The position numbers and the translations under genes were made by a program. Shown piece by piece: positions 11,610 to 23,400 of a stretch of DNA of 64,000 nucleotides (within the stretch, counting starts at the first letter, position 1; each line of letters starts with the position of its first letter). The notes beneath the pieces were generated by a model. The model was not told the origin of the DNA. It saw only the letters and a program-made list of their open reading frames with translations, and did no database searches. The stretch is from Pristionchus mayeri (Eukaryota > Nematoda > Chromadorea > Rhabditida > Neodiplogasteridae): contig BTRK01000003.1 in NCBI GenBank assembly GCA_036245805.1, forward strand, positions 12,564,464 through 12,628,463, in the 5' to 3' direction.

Positions 11610-12220
11610 GATCAAAGACCAACCCACAAACTACAAACTAAAATATCTCGACGTCCCCCTTTCGAGTGCTCGTCTGACGCTCTCCAAATTGCATGCTCTC
11701 TCGCTCTCTCTAACCGGCAATAGAGTGTGCAATCAGAGCATTGTTCCCACCTTCAAGCCAGTAAACTACAAGAAACTGGACTTTTCCGCCAACAAACTCT
11801 TCAGGCCACTCAAAACAAACATGTCTGTAGAAGAAAATGGCAAGCAATTTAGCATATTCAAAAAGATTGTTCACAAATTGAAGGCTCAAGATTCTTGTGG
11901 TGTGCATACGATGTGAATATCTTGTGTGAGCATCAGTTTGTTATTAAACATTGAGTTAGATACTTTAAAGTAAGATTGAACTGAGCAGTAAGAAAAGCGT
12001 TTCACGCTCATCGCAAGACAACAATGGTCGCGGGGTATCTCAATCATCCCTCAGTTAGCAGTCACTGAGAATAAATTTTGAAGTGTTCACTTCTTGTTTC
12101 AAAATATCAATAAATATCTTTCGTTATGATAACGAATGATTGTTTGTTGTTGAACATCTCAATATTTAAATAAATCATCTCCAAATTGCTCTTCGCTCGG
12201 ATCGATTTTTCTAATGCGAA
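11610..12220. other. Stretch without a supported gene
   Basis: Overlapping short frames at 11,590-11,916 resemble nothing I know. A phrase at about 11,691-11,735 (CTCGCTCTCTCTAACCGG and following) recurs near 22,345-22,385 inside rabx-5 intron 2, so it is probably an old repeat. Confidence 0.4.
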
Positions 12221-12225
12221 ATCCG

Positions 12226-12301
12226 AATGATACGAGTTGAAATAAGTGTCAAGCTGGGAGTAGTACGCATGCACTGCAACTGTGAGACAATCTGCAGCCA
12301 T
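12226..12301 (-). pseudogene. rabx-5 exon 7 relic
   Basis: The minus strand encodes AVHAYYSQLDTYFNS, closely matching AVQAYYSQLDAYLNS of rabx-5 exon 7 (28,337-28,433), with matching nucleotides on both sides of that core. The rest of the exon has decayed and no splice donor survives. Confidence 0.7.
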
Positions 12302-12734
12302 TACTTTGGAAACATTCTACTGCACAGTTCGGACGACAGAGCGAAAAACATCGTGAAACACTGCAGAAACCACTTCGTTCTGACGATATCCGGCCCGCTA
12401 CTTTGCGGATACATGGGTGTCTCATCAAGAAGTGAAGCGACTACACTGCAATTCAACCCTCGCGGAAAACAAATATACATTTTCGCACACATAAGTGATA
12501 ATCTCACGACTCGTTAATTATACGAAACAGTTCCACATATATGGAAGTCTTCCACTTCCCTCTTCCTCTCCCTACTACTTCTACTCTACTATAAGCATTG
12601 TACGCTATCATTCGCGCCAATCATTGCCGTTATCCCATCATATATGTCTATTGCAAATAATCGATGCCTGCATCTGGATATTCGGTCATAAAGTCAAGGG
12701 TATTCATGTATTCACACTCTGCTCGCTTTTCGTA

Positions 12735-12755
12735 TTTATTTATGTACTTTATTAG
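12735..12755 (-). terminator. Probable polyadenylation signal of coq-2
   Basis: AATAAA-type hexamers on the minus strand lie about 105-130 nt beyond the coq-2 stop codon. Confidence 0.5.
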
Positions 12756-12860
12756 TTGAAAACAACAACCGGTTTACAAGTGATATAAATTATCTAACAG
12801 TAGCTTGGCTATACAAATGAAAATACAGTATACTACAGCACTACTCACACTATCGACTGA

Positions 12861-15800
12861 TCACTTCTCCTTCTTTTTCTCCTTGTCCTTCTTCATGAAG
12901 TTACCGGCGATGATTCCGCTGAGGAGAACGGCGCCGAGCCAGGTGTTGCTCCTAAAGAGATTAATCATAAATTATTAGGTTGTTGCAAAAGTCTTGCGGT
13001 TTTTTGTGTCCGTAATTTGAACTATCATAATTATATTGTCACAAATCACAATCACTAACAAACATAGCAGTGTTTAGAGGTATGCTTGTACTTTACATGC
13101 ATACGTTTCAATCAATCCGATATCGCGATCAACGCAATAAATTATGATGAACACAATTGCAATTGATTCTCAAAATTTTGCATTAAATATATTTTATTGG
13201 ATATTTGCTGGCAAAATTCACGAAACCTACCCATACTAATGTATGGGAAGTATCACGTATACCCTTTCAGAAAATATGTTTCAACTGTGTCTCGATTAAG
13301 ATTGGACCGAATTACATGATATTGAAAATATGCTGTCGATTCTGGTTACATGAAACTTGTTCAGATTTTTTGCATCGAAGACCAATCATATAGGCTCCAC
13401 TATGAGTGCGCTATATTCATCCACCAAGAGGCTTTATTCCCAGAAAAAATATTGGCGCCTGCACCTTTCACGTTTCAGAAAATTTGAATTTCTTATTTTT
13501 CAAAAAGATGCAAAATCAACATAAAAATGCAAAATGTAGTCATGTACAATTCAATGCATCCCTCGAAAGTATGTAACTTACATCATCCATGAGAAAAAGT
13601 ATGTATAGGGTGAAGATGGAAGCTTCATAAAACCACAAGGAATTGAGCATTCATGCTTCAGAGGAAACACAATATTGAGAAATGTGTCGTTTTCGATGGA
13701 TAAATTTTCGCGATTTTAACATTGTCCTGTTCTTGCCTCCCCGATTGGGCAATGCTGATAGGGCGCGCATATGAAAGAGTATACAAGGCCTCATTAGTAA
13801 TAAATATTCGGAAGTCCATCAGTCAAACTGAAAGGAAGATGGAAGGCAAAATATCAAAAAACCGCAAGACTTTTGCAACAACCTAATATTTAGGTCCAGG
13901 CGTATTTATCGTTGCTCCATCTTTCGGAGTAATAGAGAGCATCTACTTTCTCAATCAAAATACAAGAGGAGGAGAGGAGAGTTCGCCGAAAGAGACCTGG
14001 CAATGCACCGTTTCATATGAGTCTCGTTAAGATCTAGTCATGCAAGCGTACATTAGATTCTTTTCAAATATGAAAAAATAAATAAAAATTACGCCTATTA
14101 TCCTAACAATAGTCAAATATCAAAATGGCTTATCGGACCTAAATTTCTTCATTCTTGAAGCATGAAGCACTTCAATTCAAAGTCGTCAAATCAGAGCAGC
14201 GAAACCCATGTTTCATAGGCCCCTCACTAGGTTCTAGAGAATCGTCTGAACAGTGCTACTCCATTCATTTGGATACAAAAATACAAAACTCCACCCTAAG
14301 ATTAAAGATCATGCCCCCCACCTGAACTTGTTCCAGCAGTCCTCCGGGTCCTCCGTCCTTACAGTTGCCACCTGCCAGCCGACGTGCGCGCAAGTTGCTA
14401 CAATTTTGCTCATTTTAATTACCATAAAAACTAATTAAATTATTTCCCCCAAATATTCTAACGAAATTTGATTAACTGATACCAAGGAAATCGATGCTTC
14501 ACATTTATTTAATATCCGAGTTCGAAAGCGTTCAGCAATATTAGTCAAAAGACCTCCACTCCAAAACATTATATTTTCTCCTTCATCACAGTGCCCCTCT
14601 CACCTGCAGCAGCTGCGAAGTACGGCCAGGTCTGGTCGGTGACGAGGCCGGCCACCGAGAGCGAGGCGAGCATTCCAGCTGCAATTAGTGAGGGATTACG
14701 GTAGCATGAAAGAGATGACGATGTATTGAATTAGGCTTATTTTCACATATTTCTGCTATTTGAACAGGAGGTGAATTCGGGTTTTCAATAACAATCAAAG
14801 AGCAAGAGGCAAGAACTGTGTCGTTAAAACGGAAAAAGGAGAAAACATTTCAATTGTCAATTTGAAGTTTCGCGCATTCCTTAACATGGACATGAAGCTC
14901 GTGGTACGATTGGTAGACGATTGTCCATCCACAAAAATATTTTTTTTAAATGTTAAATATCACGAAAATATAACTCATTCTTCTAAACATTCGCATGTTC
15001 ACCGTATGCAAACAACATCTAAACTAGAGAAAATGCCAAATAGATTCCAATCAGAATTTTGAATCGACAAAAATCTTTAATATCGCCAAGATTGTATGAC
15101 CTTCCCTAACTTAATGAGCTAACTTGATAATAGTTTAACCACTTGACATTAGATTGATAGTGGAAATGGGAGCTAAAAGATATGAGCGAAATCCGTGACG
15201 TTGTGATTCACCATTATTTATCATTGGCGTAGGGGATCTAATGCAACAAATAAAATCTCCCATACGAACATTAATAACACGGATCTCCTGTAAAAATGCA
15301 GGAAAATGAGACTCCGTTGCGACAGAAAAATATTTTGGGTCATGGATTTCGCTGAAAACATAAGGACTGACCAAAGTGAGGATAGGGAACACGACTATCA
15401 ACTTCGTTTTACAAAATTTGCATATTTTGACCTACCACTTTGGAAGGCTGTATCTCCGTCAATTGTTGACCAACGGCGACCGAATTTTGCCACTCGATGC
15501 GCATTCGTGTACCCTACAAATAAGTTCTCTTGAGCTAAGTGAAGAAATTACGCATTCACATTGTTTTCCTCAAAAAACTGTTTTTAGGGTCGTGATCTAC
15601 CTTTCATGATGAAAAACTCTCGATTTTTATCTTTGATTCGGATTCCCCACCCCAGAATTAGGGTACGTACATAGTTCATTGATCATAACACGGGGCTTAT
15701 CATATCGCCGCTCAGTAGGCAGAATGAGAACTTGGTTCAATTTTTCGAATAAAACACTTTTCGGCGTGTATCTCACTTACGCATTATGCAAATTTGCAAA

Positions 15801-18800
15801 GTAGGATTACTAATCGATAGCTCTAGAGCAGGTCTTCAAGAATCACTAAGAGGGCCAAGATGCCCAATTTGCCCGTTTACGAGATACGGCGTGAAACGCT
15901 CTGTCACCGATTTACAGTGGAGCGAGTCCTCTCAACTTCCACGGTGTTCTACTAAATCCGTTTTTACGCCGTATCTCGAAAACGGGCAAATTGGGCATCT
16001 TGGCCCTCTTAGTGATTCTTGAAGACCTGCTCTAGAGCTGTCGATTAGTAATCCTACTTTGCAAATTTGCATAATGCGTCGAAAAATTGAACCAAGTTCT
16101 CATTCTGCCTACTGAGCGGCGATATGATAAGCCCCGTGTTATGATCAATGAACTATGAACGTACCCAAATTCTGGGGTTGGGAATCCGAATCAAGGATAA
16201 AAATCGAGAGTTTTCATCATGCAAGGTAGATCACGACCGTAAAATCAGTTTTTTTGAGGAAAACAATGTGAATGCGTAATTTCTTCACTTAGCTCAAGAG
16301 AATTTATTTGTAGGGTACACGAATGCGCATCGATTGGCAAAATTCGGTCGCCGTTGGTCAACAATTGACGGAGATACAGCCTTCCAAAGTGGTAGGTCAA
16401 AATATGCAAATTTTGAAAAACGAAGTTGATAGTCGTGTTCGTCATCCTCACTTTGGACAGTCCTTATGTTTTCAGCGAAATCCATGACCAAAATATTTTT
16501 CTGTCGCATCCATTCCTGCATTATTACAGGAGATCCGTGATAATGCAAATATATTACTAATAGCGAATAACAAACCCGTGCACCCTCCCAGCACATTCCT
16601 CGTCCGCTCTCCGAGATGCAGCGCTGTCGACCGCACGCCCACTCGCGCGTCGTCTTTCTTGTCCTGAACGGAAAAGTAAGGTTATTGTAGCATCTTCATT
16701 TCGATTTTTTCGCACAGTATTGCATGCGAAAGCAAATGGTAAATTAAACATGTGGACCATGCCAAAACATTAGCTAAATCTCAAGTCCAAAGAAAAGACG
16801 TTGAGGAATTTTTGCCTAGAAAAGAGACTAGGCGGGCGTGTGCTACACAAACTTGACTAATGTAGGGAAATACTCAAACTAATCAATTACGATACACCGC
16901 ACTTTCTAAAAAAACGATTTTAAAAAGTTGTTGAATCAGCACAATATAACATTAATCTGATGCCATTCGGGTTCTAATAAATAATTGCATCCTACATAAA
17001 TTTACAGTACCTGATGCGCGTAGATGGTATCGTAGATGAAGGTGTGCAGGCAGGTGGCGAGATAGAGAGGAAGTATCTGAGGGAGATTAAAGATCAAAAA
17101 CCAAACTGCAAAGATTATAGATGAAACTAGAGATTTTCGAAGATGGACTACAAAACCATACTCTCCAGAGATCAAAGATCAAGCTACAGTACCTTCCACC
17201 ACTGTTCCGGCGGCATGAGATGCGCCCAGGCGATGAGTGCGCCCCAGTTGAGTGTCGCGCCTGAGATCAAAGATCAAACCACAATTTACGAATATCGAAA
17301 CTTATCCGGATTCTGAGAGGGAGTCAAATGCATTTTTAGACGATATACAGTATCCAGAGATCCAAGATAGCTCCTACTCAGAATGATCTGTGGCCAGTCG
17401 GTGTAGCGCTTCGCGAGCGGATATCCCACCACGAGAACCATCGAAGAAGCGCCCACGAGGATACTGTAATAGATTACGGTATATGGGGTATACTGTAGAA
17501 ACAAGTAAAGAAGATGGAATTATTGATTAGAACGTATGAAATGAGTGAGTGGAGTTTACGCGAAGTTGAAATCCCAAATTTACATTGACTTTGCTTCACA
17601 TCTACGCACTAGGCAGATCAGTGCTGCGTAATCTTGATGAAAGGATAAACAGAGATTAGCGAGGCAATTATATCATTCTAGCCAGGGCAAAAAAATACAA
17701 AATAATTTGCAGCTGAAAGGACCTTACTCTACTAGTTGATTCATCAAGCGGCTTCTCGTAATAGCTAGAGCACTCGAAATGGGCAGAGTTCTTATCTATT
17801 GTTTAGAAAAAGTGGGTGCATAGAATTGCGAAAGTATTTGGCTGCTTGCAAAACTCTTGGCGAATGGGCGTTGCAAGGGGTTATCATATTCGGTGGGAGA
17901 TAGAAAGGAGCCAATAGTCAAGAATTTGGCGATCAGATCTGAAAACAGCTGTGAGGACAGATAATGAAAATTCTAACCAGAGATTGCCAAGAAGAGAGTG
18001 TATTCTTCATCCGTGAAAAGAAAACGTTCCGTGAAAAGGAGAACTCGAATCTAGATTGTCAACGCGCAAAATATCCCGACGTAATTTCAGTAGGCAGCTC
18101 TAGGTTGATCAGTGCTGCACAACCCCAGTAATGGTCGAAGCTAACCTACGCAGTGATTCTGCATCCCCATACTCTGAAATAAAACAAAACCAACCCCGCT
18201 CTAATGAAGATATATCGAGATGTATTTTCTATTAGAACACCTAGATGTGAATTGACAGATCCCTGACCTCTTAGTGCTCAATGTGCAGAGAATCGCGAGT
18301 GATGAGGAGAGGAGACCCGCGAGGAGGCCGACGGCTTGAGGAGTGGAGACCTCCCCGGAGGCGAGAGGGCGCGAACGAGTGCGCTCAACCTGGCAAAGGA
18401 TACTATAATTAGAAGAATATTTAGATAATTAAAGCGCTTTCCCAAATAAGCGTACATGTTTAGCGGGTTGTCATTCCATTTTACACAAAGAATGGCGCAA
18501 CATAATGGCAATAGATCGCTCTATGCAGATGTGCGTTTCGCAACCTAGAAATTATCGAGAAACAAAAAATCGATACTTGTTTTCTAGTGTACGTTAGGCC
18601 ATACATCCATACCATCTTCCTAAACAACACAGTTTTCAAGCGAGTTAAAGCCTGCAGTCTAATCCATTGATACCGTACCTATTCACAATTACATTATTCT
18701 TGTGTTCTGCAATCCTACAGTAGTCAATCAATCGATACCGTACCTGTCTATCGAAGTCCCTGTCCCACAGATCGTTAATGATGCATCCTGCACTGCGCAT

Positions 18801-19422
18801 CGTGAAGGCGCCCACTCCGAACAGCGCCAGCAGCCCTATTGATGGCGCGCAGCCTGCCGGAGCTGCTGCAGCAATAGACCACGCTGCCGGCCAGTACATT
18901 AGCATCGTGCCTGCCAGATAGAAGACTTATTTCCACAAATCAAGTCATACGTTCGACAAGAGATATTCAGGCACTGATTGTACAACGGTGCGTGATGGTA
19001 CCCTAATAAATAGCTATAAATAGTGTCTAACGATGCCACAGCCAGTTACACGTATATTTTGCATGCATTCATTCGATGCAGTTCAGAAAAGTCTCAAACA
19101 GCTACCATCGAGGTTCCCGTTTTAGCAAGAGAATATATGAGGAAGTTGATACACCTGTCGCTAATATCCAGCTGTATGTCAGGATATAAAAATGAAAATC
19201 CTATTTAGTAAATCGCTATCCGTCCTCCTCTTCATCATATACGACAAAAGTACCTGTGGGCTTGTCGGCGCGCATGAGACGGAGGTACTTCTGGGCGGGC
19301 GGTGGCGCGCGCGCCACGAGTTCGGCCGCGTGCGGCACGCGCGGCAGCTCGAACGGCGCCCGCGAGGACACGGACAGCGGCCGGAGGGAAGCGAGAAGCA
19401 GCGGTCGCGAAAGGAGCACCAT
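12861..19422 (-). CDS. coq-2: 4-hydroxybenzoate polyprenyltransferase (COQ2), 10 exons, 335 aa
   Basis: Attaches the polyprenyl tail to 4-hydroxybenzoate in ubiquinone synthesis, at the mitochondrial inner membrane. Minus-strand exons: 19,422-19,254, 18,910-18,744, 18,389-18,268, 17,463-17,378, 17,260-17,193, 17,076-17,011, 16,663-16,576, 14,678-14,604, 14,397-14,322 and 12,951-12,861; lengths sum to 1,008 nt and all phases agree. The basic, Ser/Leu-rich N-terminus suits a mitochondrial presequence and is followed by YLRLMRADKPTGT. Both prenyltransferase Asp motifs are present: NDLWDRDFD (residues 102-110) and YDTIYAHQDKKDD (about 219-231). The C-terminus has PEDCWNKFRSNTWLG and a Lys-rich tail. 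I chose the ATG at 19,420-19,422; the frame is open a little further up but without another ATG. Three introns hold transposon-like elements, and broken partial copies lie to its left and at 60.5-60.9 kb. Confidence 0.95.
12975..13886. mobile_element. Mariner-like element with 32-bp inverted ends, no intact transposase
   Basis: The ends are perfect inverted repeats of about 32 bp starting TTAGGTTGTTGCAAAAGTC, flanked on both sides by TA, the target duplication of Tc1/mariner elements. At 912 bp it is shorter than a complete mariner, and I find no transposase frame inside. It lies in coq-2 intron 9. Confidence 0.85.
15278..16539. mobile_element. 1.26-kb palindromic element in coq-2 intron 7
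   Basis: Two arms of about 600 bp are near-perfect inverted copies round a loop at about 15,900-15,957. The ends read CACGGATCTCCTG and its complement, flanked by ATAA at 15,274-15,277 and 16,540-16,543. The matching position of the coq-2 relic (about 10,860-10,885) lacks the element. The ORFs predicted inside are just mirror images of each other. The transcript would fold into a very long hairpin. Confidence 0.9.
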
Positions 19423-20423
19423 CACATAGGCATGCACTGAATTAGCATTTTAAAAGTCAGAAAAGGGAAATGGCAAGTAGAATGTAAAGTTCCAGTAAGG
19501 AGTTGATCGCCCGAATGAAGAAAGCACAAGACAAGCTATGGATATTACAGGAATTTATTAAAACAAAATGAAAAGAATATAAAAAGTCAGTTGTCGATCA
19601 TAAAGTAGAGAGGCATGTCGAGACCATGTACTGTAAGAAAAATCGTCAAAATCGGATTTCGCCCTCGCCTAGAGTGCACTCTTCGATCACACGACCTTTT
19701 TTAATTTTTTAACTTTACTTTAATTTACTTCTCTAATTTAGCATTATATATGCCACAAGTAACGTACTAAAAACACACCCGAAAGTTGGGTGATCGACGT
19801 TCGTGTTGGTTCCGATATATTGACCTTTTTCTTCTCCTAAAATATATAATTGGTTCACGTGAATTCACTGAATATTCAGAGCGGGATTTGGCTTTTCATC
19901 CATGGTTATTCAGCTCGTTTCTCCCTTTTCTTCATCCTTTTTTTTATTATCAGAATATTTCAATATATATTTCTCATGAGATGTCTAATGTTTCATCAGC
20001 CAGGTCATCCTTAATTTTCTTTGTTTGGTTTTCCCGTTCGTTCTGTTCGCATATTCACTGGCTTCTGTTATTGCTTCCTGTTACTGTGTCGCTGTGTCTA
20101 GGTACTTCTCGTACACGACAAGCGCACTTTCCGCTCGTCGCAAGCTCCGCCCCTCAATTCTCTTCCCCGTCTCCTCCCCTTCCACCTTTTAAGACCCCTT
20201 CTTCCCCTCTCACTTCGCCGTCCTCGTGCGCTCGGTGATAATTTCCCCCACTACAACTCATAATTTGTACTTCCGACATTGCGATTAGAGACCGGCACTT
20301 ATTTCCGTATAATTTCCTTCCCGAGTCACATGGCTTGAGAGTTTCGCGATTTCTTGTGAAAGCATGCCTCCATTTCCTTACTCCTTTTTAGTGTTAATTC
20401 ACTACTTAAATTCCAGGATCACC
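19423..20423. promoter_or_regulatory. Shared intergenic region between divergent coq-2 and rabx-5
   Basis: One kilobase separates the two start codons. No coding signal is visible. A pyrimidine-rich stretch from about 20,120 to 20,230 and a TTTAGTG/TTCCAG pair near 20,388-20,416 precede the rabx-5 ATG; TTCCAG ends 8 nt before it and is the best spliced-leader acceptor. Confidence 0.6.
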
Positions 20424-23400
20424 ATGCCCTCTTCGTCCGAAGACCACAAGCTGCGCGTCAACTTCAGCAATCGCGACTTGGTGAGTCGGCGTTTCACGAT
20501 TATTGGGAATCAACGCTATAAAGGTGTCCTGCTGAAGCCCTTACAAGTGAAACCTAAGCCTGAAAACTTTAGCCCAAGCAATAAAGCCTAAATTATCCTA
20601 GCTCGTCGTTTCGCTCCAAGCTAGGATCAAACCATAATCTAACATTAAGCCTACGCGGTACCCTATCACTCACTCTGGTCAGAGCCACGTTGTCCCATTA
20701 CTAGTAGTATATCGTGCTACTGACCCTTCTTGCTATATTTCTTCCGGCTGACCGCTGCTTATTTACGCGCTTCTCCTGACTGTCTGCTGCTGTTTTTCCA
20801 TGCGCCTGCCTTAGTAGGGAGAAAGAAGGCAGTCACATCCATATATGCAGTACAACGACCAGTTAATACGAATAGGCAACAGGAAAGGAATAAATAATTA
20901 GTGCACAAGGGCGATCGTAAAAAGGAGGAGATGGGTTTTCGAATGACGCCTAATCAGCCCTCTGGCAGGGAATTTGTGGAAACAAGTATTTTCCGGTACA
21001 TTGATGGAGCGAATAAAAGCGTCCTTATTTCAACCTTCATTAACCCAGTACTTATGGTTCTGGGCGGTTGTTGCTTAATATTTGAATATAATAGGTTTCT
21101 CTAAGGCCCAAATCTGCCAGGTGCATAGTTCTCGTCGTTGATAGGTCCGACTAATAGGTTCGTCTGAAGCGCAAAACTGCAAAGCAGATTGTCCTATGGT
21201 TGCTAATCTGCAGTTGTACACGAACGGCATAAGGTTGTCCTGCAACCCAAAACTCATGATTTTGACGGTTTATATATATTTTACTATTCTGCAGCTGTGC
21301 GTGAACGGGTGCGGCTTCTACGGCACGCCGCAGTGGGAGAATCGGTGCAGCAAGTGCTGGCAGCTGCTGCAGAACACGCAGAAGCGCAACGACGACTACC
21401 TCAAGAACAAGTGAGTTGCTACCCCTTGGGTCAAATCCTTATCTTTAAAGTGTGAAACGCAACAGAACAAATCCTTGTATCTTTGGCAGTACTTACCTTG
21501 GAACAGTGAAACACAAAATTGCTTTTTAAAAACTGATTGATAACTGATTAGAAACTGAAAAACTGGATTGCTTTCTAGAATTGGTTTTCTCGTTAATGCT
21601 ATGGGAATTAATTTGTTCGGCTTAACGCCCATTGCCCTTGTAATACTGACTGAATTGGAGATTTTCCCTCCTAAGTGCTATTGGAATCTCATTAACGCCT
21701 TTGAATGTGTTGAGCTCTATCCTTTTGATTACTTCATGGCATCGAACGGTTTCTGATCCGTTATACATATTTCGTTTCTTTGGAAGCCATAGTCTTTGAC
21801 GTAACTAGAACACAGCTCGCGCGTACAGTCCTGACTGTATTCCTCAGAACTCGTGCAATAGTGCGGCCAGAAATAGCCTTGCCAGCTGATTTAGTAGGGC
21901 GAATAGTCTGCCTCTTTCCCCAGTACAAAAAGCGTGCTGGAACGAAAGAAGGCGATAGAGCATGGGAAATGAAGAGAGTTGAGTGGTTAGAGAGGGGCAC
22001 TGTACAGTTGGCCGATCGGCGTCTCAGAGGCAAATGCTAATGAGAGCACACAGCGAGCGAAGCACTGACTCATTTGATCTCGGTTGTTTTTCAATGCCAA
22101 GCGAAGCGGAAACCCAAGTGCTAGGGGGCTTGTCGTGTCTCAGGAAGTGCAGGCGTACTGTAGTGCGTCGGATTCTCGTATTCGTCGCCCTTCCCATGCA
22201 GACGCAAACAATGCTATAGTGAATGCAGGTGCTGCCAGTCGTTGTCTGTCTGCATGAGTGACTAGACGAGGGCTTGATTGAGCGACGACGCAGTCTCTGG
22301 TTGTTTGTAGGTGAATGAGTAATTGTAAGGCTCTCTCCAAATCCCATGCTCCCTCGCTTTCTCTAACCGGCGAAAGATTGTGTGTGATATGAGGAGAGCC
22401 AGACCATTGCTCAGACGAATACAAGACATAATTATCGTTGTTCACGCACTGTTCGTGGAATCTGAACACATAAGCAATTACGGACTCTCGGGTGAACCGA
22501 GGCTAGTTCCGTAAACAAAACGACGGTTCTGGCTCTCCGGATTCCCATGAACTATTTTGGGCACGAAAGTCAAGTAGCTAGCCGCAGTTGACAGTAGTAC
22601 AACAGGCGAGCCGTGAACAGCCCCGCCGTCTTTCTTTGTGCTGACACTTTCCCAGGCGGCAAAATAGAGGAAAGAGGATGGGAAAGGCACTGTGCTTTCC
22701 CCCTCGTTGTCGTCTTCTTAGATTGTGGATGCTAGACAGATTGAGTATGAGGGAGAGGCGGAGGGGGAGAAGCGACGCTTGCTCGTTGATCAGTAGGGAA
22801 GATTGTAATAACAGCTCAGAGAACAGAACCATTGACATACGAGCTGATTGTCTAAGCCAATATGGCGATAATACTAATGGATGTCTCTGTAAAGAACAGA
22901 TGTATTAGCGTGGGATGCCGGGGGATAATTAGAATCAGAGACATAATACGGTATTACATTACCCAAGATCGCATTAGTAGGCTATTCGTTCAGAAAACGA
23001 ATTGAATACATGTGATGTGTGGAATTCAGGGAAAGGTGAATGGCATGACCGGATGGCGTGGGCGGATGCGATATAATGGGAAGAGGATGATGAACTAGGG
23101 ATGTTGTTATCAATGGAAGCGAGAAGTGCGATCAGGGGAATGGCATGAAGAACGTTCGCGAGGATTGAATACATCCTCGGGGGCTATTTACGCAAACTGC
23201 CAAGTGCATGCTTCCAGAACGTGGACCGATGAGAGGGTTGGATACATTGATAAATCGACGTTGTCAAAACCTGAACACAGGAGTTGACGAACCATTGCGT
23301 TGTTCAAATTTTGGAAGTTTGCTATCACCATCAAATGGTGTCATATCGTCTTCTTCCAGAGTTCGCTCTCGTGAGTTGATGCGTGTTCAGATGCGCATTA

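Noticed and set aside
15306..16596. Mirror-image ORFs on both strands (for example 15,306-15,533 and 16,294-16,596)
   Set aside because: They are the same sequence in the two arms of a palindromic element and show no protein family.
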